From: Rhizophagus clarus
Lineage: Eukaryota; Glomeromycota; Glomeromycetes; Glomerales; Glomeraceae
Length of the DNA: 64,000 bases
NCBI GenBank assembly: GCA_015698045.1
Contig: BLAL01000172.1
Location: forward strand, 248,001 to 312,000
Direction: 5' to 3'
This document shows, piece after piece, positions 58,230-64,000 of this stretch. The position numbers and the translations under genes are program-made. The stretch's first letter is position 1. Every line of letters starts with the position of its first letter. Under the pieces are notes generated by a model. The model did not search any database. It saw only the letters and a program-made list of their open reading frames with translations, and had not been told where the DNA came from.

Positions 58230-59632
58230 TTGCAGACATACTTGCACCCAATTGAATGCCATATTACAGTACTAAAAAGAGCCAGAGAAAACATCACAGA
58301 AATAAGCACCTTCAAAGAAGAAGACCTGCCTTTGAAAGAGCTCCTTATTGTAATTTTTGTTATATTCCATCAGGAGAAATACTTTATAATCAACATCCTA
58401 TTGGATTCTTCCACTTTTGGAGTTGGATTAAAGATAATCATTTTGCTATAGACTACAACCTTTGCACTATTATTTCCTTTGCAAAACTAAAAAAAAATAT
58501 TGCTAAATTAAATACTGCTGCTAACCTTACTACTGAAATTTTAAAGAGCATACAATTTTCCACTCTTAGTACTCCTATACTAGAATTATTATATAATCAA
58601 AATTCATCAATATATTTGATTGGTATATATACCTGCTCTTTGTGAAGAAACTCAAGGTTACCTCTTTGCACCTACTGAATATCAAACTACTAAGTTATAT
58701 AATTTATACCACAACCTACCTCCACCAGAAGCACCTCCTGAAACTATGAATCAAGACCAATTGACTCAAATTTTAACTACTATTTTTCCAATTGACTCAT
58801 GCACTGACTGCTAATGCTCCAGCTCCTCATGAATTATCTTTAGTTAAAGTAAATAATTTTCATGGAAGGGATGATGAGGACCCTTATGAACGATTAGAGC
58901 ATTTTGAAACAGCTGCTACTACTAACAGATGGACAGGTGATGGAAGAATAGCTATTGCTGCAGGATACTTAAAAGATGCAGCCCATAACTGGTTTAAAAC
59001 TAATAGCAATGCTCTTACCAATTGAAATGATCATGACAATTAAGATAATAGCTTTATATACCAATTTGAAGCATATTTCTCTATAGAAACCAAGAAAAAT
59101 CAATGGAACTATGAATTGATAACCATTAGGCAAACAGCTGAAGAAAAAGTTGAAGATTACTTTAGAAGATTCAAAAAAGTCTTAAGAAAAGTAAATGGAA
59201 CTGCTGATCCTCCACCTATTCCTGATGCATTACAAGTGCGAATGTATTTGTATGGATTAAATCTCTTATTGATTCCTCTAGTATCCACCAACAATCCTGA
59301 TACTTTAAATGCTGCAATTACCCATGCAAATTTGGTAGAAACTGGATATAATTATGTCCCTACAAAATCAGTTTCTTTAAATATTCCTGTTACTGTGAAA
59401 GAAAATGCTCCCTTACCAATCACCCCTATTGCTGGACCTACCACTAGCAAGAGTGACCCAAATGTAGATGCATTAACCCAACAACTTCAACAAATGACTC
59501 TTAATTATACAACTTTATCCTCAGCTTTGTTAGCTCAAAATAATAGTAACAATAATAGCAAACCCAGAAATTTTATGATAACTACAGAAAAGGCTAGAGA
59601 TAAAATTAAACTAATCTGCTTTAAATTCCTAT
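58230..59632 (+). pseudogene. gag region of the gypsy element, broken
   Basis: 58230-58800 holds frame-shifted N-terminal pieces (PYCNFCYIPSGEILYNQ, FAPTEYQTTKLYNLY). From about 58800 the capsid-like Retrotrans_gag core reads VNNFHGRDDEDPYERLEHFE, RIAIAAGYLKDAAHNWF, a TGA stop where Trp is expected (59023-59025), QFEAYFSIETKKNQW and TIRQTAEEKVEDYFRRFKK. A Gln/Asn/Thr-rich tail follows. gag forms the particle that packages the element RNA. This copy cannot make it intact. Confidence 0.85.
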
Positions 59633-59689
59633 GATGAGGAAGAGGAAGATTAAGCTGAATATGAAGTATATGTAAATACTCATTCAGAA

Positions 59690-60420
59690 TCAGGAAAAGA
59701 AAGACAATTGAGAAAAAGAGTGAAAATAGGAGATGAAATGGATGAAGGAGGAGAAGAATATATCATCCCAGTCATTTCTCCAGCAGAAACTACCCCATTC
59801 ACCATTAAAGCCCAAAAGATCAAAAGAAAATTTAAAATAAAACCCGCACCTATTGAAAATGTAACTGAATTTGATATTGTCCAATACATTAAAGACCTTC
59901 CCTGTGGATTAACTATTGGACAAGCTTCATCTCAAATTCCAAAATATGGAAGTACCATACTCAAAAGTGTTAAGAGAACTAGAGAGACCAATTTTATTTC
60001 CTTAGACAATGATGCTCCTACCACTGCTGCTAGATGCCAATTGAGAGTAGATGGAGAACCTATTTCGGCTGTTATTGATAGTGGTGCTACCACTAGTATC
60101 ATCGCTAAAAAGCTCATGAAATGACTTGGATATTCTATAAATGAACCTACCAACTTAAAAATTGTAACTGCCAATGGTACTAAAGTTAGATTCTTAGGGG
60201 AAGTAAAAGATTTTCCTATAAAAATAAAATCCCATCTCATCAACCTTAATATTCAAGTATTGGATTTCACAGATGAAGTTTTTATTTTGGGAAATGACTG
60301 GCTTAAGAAGTATAAAGCAAATTTAGATTGAGAAGAAGGTACATTAACCATCCTATAGAGAAAAAAATGAATTACTGTTCCTATGCAATGAACTAGAGGA
60401 TGCCTGCTGAGTCCTATGAT
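59690..60420 (+). pseudogene. Aspartic protease region of pol, broken
   Basis: It is open from about 59708 to a TGA at 60122. The active-site motif is AVIDSGATTSIIAKKLM near 60068. After the stop the same frame continues LGYSINEPTNLKIVTANGTK, FILGNDWLKKYKANLD, then more stops. Asp-Ser/Thr-Gly with the downstream ILGxDWL block is diagnostic of retropepsins. It would cleave the Gag-Pol polyprotein. Confidence 0.85.
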
Positions 60421-60639
60421 GAAGAGAAAACTGAAAGTGAAGAATATGAAGAGGAAGAAATAGAAGAATCCCCTCTTTATTTCTCAGATCTATCTGATGA
60501 TTTTCCTGATATATCCGACCTAGAATTTAACCCTTGGACTGATTATACCCATATGAAGAATCTGAAAAAGAGATAGAAGAAAGTGAGAATGAAAATCCAG
60601 CCATTTATTTTAGCCACCACTATCACTCAAGAAGAGCCT

Positions 60640-61218
60640 CATAAACTTAACCTTGGGCCTTTGAATATGCACCAGCAAAAATTATTCAATAATTTGCTTA
60701 CATTCTTCAGAGATATTTATGTCAAAAGTCAGACTGAGATTGTAGAACAAATCTCATGAAACACAAAATTTATATCGGAGATGCATGACCCATTTCTCAA
60801 GCATCTTACAGAATTAACCCTAAAAATAAAGAATTTTTAAAGGAAAAAATTGTAAAAATGAAAGATACTGGAATTATTAGAAAATCATGTAGCCCCTGGG
60901 CTTCACCTGTTGTAATTGTGGATAAGAAAGGAGGAGATAAACAAATTTGCATTGATTATAGAAAACTAAATGCCATTACAAAAGCAGATACCTACCCTTT
61001 CCCTAGAATTGATGACTTGTTAGAGAGTTTTGGACAAGCCAAGTGGTTCACTACCTTGGATTTAGCCAGTGGCAATTGACAAGTAGCTATGGACGAAGCT
61101 GACATTTAAAAGATTGCTTTCGTAACTCCCTCTCTTACTACAGAAAATTCATTAAGAATTTCTTTTGAATTGCAAGACAAATGCTTACATTACTAAAGAA
61201 AGATGCTCCTTTTAACTG
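60640..61218 (+). pseudogene. Reverse transcriptase, 5' part; catalytic centre deleted
   Basis: KIVKMKDTGIIRKSCSPWAS, KQICIDYRKLNAI and TTLDLASGN-stop-QVAMDEAD are the first RT blocks. After AFVTPS (about 61130) the sequence jumps into YRKFIKNF, a motif that normally lies far downstream, in the connection region. The fingers/palm segment with the YxDD motif is therefore missing. The next codons (LLKKDAPFN) run into the MITE at 61219. Confidence 0.85.
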
Positions 61219-61868
61219 CCCTATAAAAAATAAGTGTCCGGATAATGTCCAGAAAATGTCCGGAAAAAAATTCTAAAATATTGTCCGGAAATTCTGGACA
61301 CTGTGTGTCCGGAAACTGTTCCGAAAACACTGCATTTTCGGGATATTAGGAATTTGTCCTGAAATTATCCGGAAATGTATTTTCGTAAAATTTTGCCACA
61401 AAAGATGATCAATGGATAGATGATCATCATTATTCCTTAACCCAAAATTTTTATATCATAGATATATAGTATTTTTGCCTGCTCTGCAATTTTAATTAGT
61501 ACGACAGAAAAGGTTTTGAATGTCAGTTTTGTGCTTTTTGCATTTTTTTACAAAATTAATTTATCCTTTTTTGGAAATAGTATCCAGAATTTGTCCTGAA
61601 CTTTTTCATGTCCGGAATTTGTCTATCTGGTTTTTTTACTATGTCCAGAATTTGTCCAGGTTGAACTGTCCAGAATTTGTCCAAAATTTTATACCGAACA
61701 AATACTGGACGAATTCTGGACAAAGTTAGGACATGTTAAAATTTTAAGTATCAGAAGTGTGTCAGACATGTACCAAAAAAGTGGACATTTTCCGGACACA
61801 CCAGATTTATTCCGGACATTTTCCAGACATTTTTGATAACATTTTCCGGACATTTATTTTTTATAGGG
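61219..61868. mobile_element. 650-bp MITE with CCCTAT ends, copy 2, nested in pol
   Basis: It has the same length and ends as the copy at 755-1404 and is about 97% identical by eye. The 3-bp duplication CTG is at 61216-61218 and 61869-61871. The pol frame reads through the site (LKKDAPFN before, WEEKQQ after, sharing one CTG), which confirms the 3-bp duplication. It inserted after or during decay of the retrotransposon and is younger than it. Confidence 0.95.
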
Positions 61869-61871
61869 CTG

Positions 61872-62330
61872 GGAGGAAAAGCAACAGTAAGTCTTTGACA
61901 GACTAAAGGAGATGCTAATTAAAGCTCCTGTATTAAGCTATCCAGATTTCAACAAACCTTTCATCATCTATATTGACGCCTCTGGAATTGGATTAGGTGC
62001 TGTATTATCTCAAATAAAAGAGAATGATAAAGAACATGTAATTGCCTATGCAAGTAGAAGCTTTAATCCAGCAGAAAAGAACTACTCTGTAACAGATCAA
62101 GAGTGTTTGGCTGTGGTTTGGGCCATCAAACACTTTCAACACTATTTAGGATTAAGACTATTTACTATTATTACTGACCACTCTGCTCTTGAGTGGCTAA
62201 AGACTTCTAAAATGCCAAAAGGAAGAAGAGCCCACTGGGTAATGGAATTACAGCAGTATAACTTTGAAATCAAACAGACCAGGAAAACTTAATGCCAATG
62301 TGATGCATTATCTAGGACTCCTAAAGAAAT
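61872..62330 (+). pseudogene. RNase H domain of gypsy pol
   Basis: Right of the MITE: a stop, then EMLIKAPVLSYPDFNKPFI, YIDASGIGLGAVLSQ, EKNYSVTDQECLAVVWAIKH and TIITDHSALEWL. The Asp/Glu/Asp residues of the RNase H fold are present. The frame closes at 62290 shortly after NFEIKQTRKT. It degrades the RNA strand during reverse transcription. Confidence 0.85.
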
Positions 62331-63180
62331 ATTTTGTTTCTTAATTGAATTAGAAACTTATCCTGAACCTACCAAGCATACTTTATCTGCTCTGATAACT
62401 TTAACTTCCATAGAAGAGGAAGATTATAAAGCAGACTCTGAAAAAGACATTACTACCAAACCAGTAGCAGAAATATATGAAATTATTTATCCTCAACCAT
62501 GTAAGAACTGTGAAGAAATTCAATGTATATGCTGGGAAAATAAAAATAGCACTTTAGAATCAAACTATAAAAGAGATTAGCAAGAATATTACCAGCAAAT
62601 ACATGACTAAGAGGGTCATCCAAATTATCAGGAAGAATGGCTAAAAGAAGGTCAAGACAAATAATGATATAAAAGGAGTTCAAACACCTGTATATTATTT
62701 TTGAAAAGAAGAATTGCAGGAATTATTACAAAAATTTATTCAAATAAAGCAAGTAATTGCTAAACAACCTATTGTTAGAGAAGGAAGTAGATGTACCTTT
62801 GAATGTGACATAGAAAATCATCATATTCATACTTATTGTACAATGTGAAAAAAGAATCTCCCATATGGAATTATCCTTCATGATTGCATTATTAGGTTTA
62901 CTTTAGTGAAAATATGATCTGATATGAAGCCTGAATTTTTGGTAAACTGACCTTAGTGGGAGAAACCTGAAGGAGTGAAACAAACTAACTTTGTTCATTA
63001 TTTAAAATGCTTCTTACAACTTTCTTATAGATTAACCCCTTATACTATCTTTACTGAGCCATTTATAGCCCCTTTAGATTAAATTCTTATCAAATATTAA
63101 ATTTATTAAAAGGTGAAAGCAAAAAGTGCCTGCATTGTGACAGACAGCCTAAAACTTTATTTTATTTAATTATTTTTTTT
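62331..63180 (+). pseudogene. Degenerate pol linker between RNase H and integrase
   Basis: There are short Glu/Lys-rich frames (ELETYPEPTKHTLSALITL, CKNCEEIQCICWENKN) with many stops. It is probably the RNase H-integrase spacer, partly from additional sequence in this family. No separate gene is seen. Confidence 0.5.
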
Positions 63181-63186
63181 ATAATA

Positions 63187-64000
63187 ATGGATACAATCCA
63201 ATATAATAGAATTTTTCAATATTTAACTACTCAACAATTACTATCTGATTTAAATACCCAACAACTTATCAAACAATTCAAAAACTTTTGTATTCCTTTT
63301 ATTATTAAAAACAACTATTTATATAGAAAAGACAAATAGAAAGAAAGAAATTTATTGAGAGTAATTAGAACATATGAAATGGAACCAGTCCTTTACATGA
63401 TACATAATGACACTACATCTGGACACTTTGGAATTAAAATTATGTTCAACAAAATTTGTACTAAATATTATTGGCCTCAGATCTTAAAAATTGTGACTCA
63501 TGTCAAAGAAGAGGAAAATTTCAAACTTATCAATTATTATATCCAATACCTGTACATTCACCCTTTTATCAAATAGGAATAGATTTTGTAGGACCTTTAC
63601 CAAAGACTTTTAATAAAAATAGTTATATCATCATTGCTATGAATTACCTGACTAAATGGTCTGAAGCAAAAGCAGTACCTAAGCTACAACAGAAGAAACT
63701 GAGAAATTTATATATGAAGATATTATATGCTGATATGGTTACCCTCAGAAAATACTTACAGATCAAGAAACTTATCTTAATAACCAAATTATTAATTGTT
63801 TGACTAAAAAATTTGAAATTAAGCATTTATTATCAACAACATATTATTCTTAAACCAATGGATTAGTAGAAAGATTTAATAGAATCTTATGTGAATCTTT
63901 AGCCAAATTAGCTAAACAAGTAAAACAGTAGAAACAGTTTATTTAGCCAATCCTATTTGCTTATCGCACAAGCAAATAATCAACAACTAAAATATCTTCT
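63187..64000 (+). pseudogene. Integrase of gypsy pol, broken and cut by window end
   Basis: The HHCC zinc domain is HNDTTSGHFGIKIM ... CDSCQRRGKF across a frame change near 63470. The DDE core has IGIDFVGPLPKTF (first Asp), KILTDQETYLNNQI (second Asp, about 63757, after a frame change) and NGLVERFNRIL (Glu, about 63850). Stops occur at 63338-63340, after TTYYS near 63835, and later. It would insert the cDNA into the genome. This copy is inactive, and its C-terminus lies beyond the window. Confidence 0.85.

Larger units (their letters stand above)
57753..64000 (+). mobile_element. Ty3/gypsy LTR retrotransposon, decayed, runs off window
   Basis: The order is 5' LTR, primer-binding site, gag, protease, reverse transcriptase, RNase H, integrase, which is the Ty3/gypsy order. 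Many stops occur, several where Trp is expected (TGG to TGA). The reverse-transcriptase catalytic centre is deleted, and a 650-bp MITE sits in pol. The 3' LTR would lie beyond 64000, so LTR-LTR divergence cannot be measured here. The likely 5-bp target copy GATGC (57748-57752) cannot be confirmed. Confidence 0.9.

Overview
The window looks like a piece of an arbuscular mycorrhizal fungus genome (Glomeromycotina, Rhizophagus-like). It is very AT-rich, its introns are short (about 63-95 bp, GT..AG), and its host genes belong to families known to be expanded in Rhizophagus. These are Sel1-like repeat proteins, protein kinases whose kinase domain is preceded by a 'WTSGN..ID..IQ..QL' linker, and BTB-BACK-TLDc proteins. 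Much of the rest is transposon-derived. The species assignment is an inference from these families; no database search was possible.

Layout. 1-1.7 kb holds three non-autonomous DNA transposons. 4.5-5.9 kb is a decayed LINE. 6.3-9.3 kb is a five-exon kinase gene that carries four tandem kinase N-lobes before a single C-lobe. 10.6-11.2 kb is another LINE tail relic. 12.7-13.9 kb is the first intact Sel1 gene. 14.9-15.6 kb is a FLYWCH/MULE transposase relic. 16.4-26.6 kb is one BTB-BACK-TLDc gene split by an 8.7-kb LINE on the minus strand, flanked by a perfect 18-bp target duplication. 27.1-28.7 kb has a BTB relic and a minus-strand Sel1 pseudogene. 31.6-33.4 kb is a decayed duplicate of a Sel1 upstream-plus-gene segment, with a 630-bp TTAA-flanked transposon in its promoter.

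33.7-40.6 kb (minus strand) is the most unusual locus. It is a predicted 14-exon gene of about 1,989 codons in which 13 in-frame, phase-0 exons each encode a kinase N-lobe module and only the last exon encodes a catalytic C-lobe. 41.3-44.0 kb is a broken Mutator-like element with terminal inverted repeats and a SWIM-finger transposase. 45.1-46.4 kb is a 1.28-kb element. 50.0-51.7 and 56.1-57.7 kb are two more intact Sel1 genes, separated by hAT-like and MULE-like miniature elements. From 57.75 kb to the end runs a decayed Ty3/gypsy LTR retrotransposon whose 5' LTR starts four bases after a Sel1 stop codon. Its pol is interrupted by a second copy of the 650-bp element seen at 0.75 kb.

How the parts relate. 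Host genes here grow by tandem duplication at several scales: 108-bp Sel1 units, about 450-bp kinase exons, and whole Sel1 genes with their promoters. Transposons repeatedly land in and break the copies. Three Sel1 genes, one kinase gene and one giant kinase-array gene look intact. The BTB-TLDc gene and two Sel1 copies are dead.
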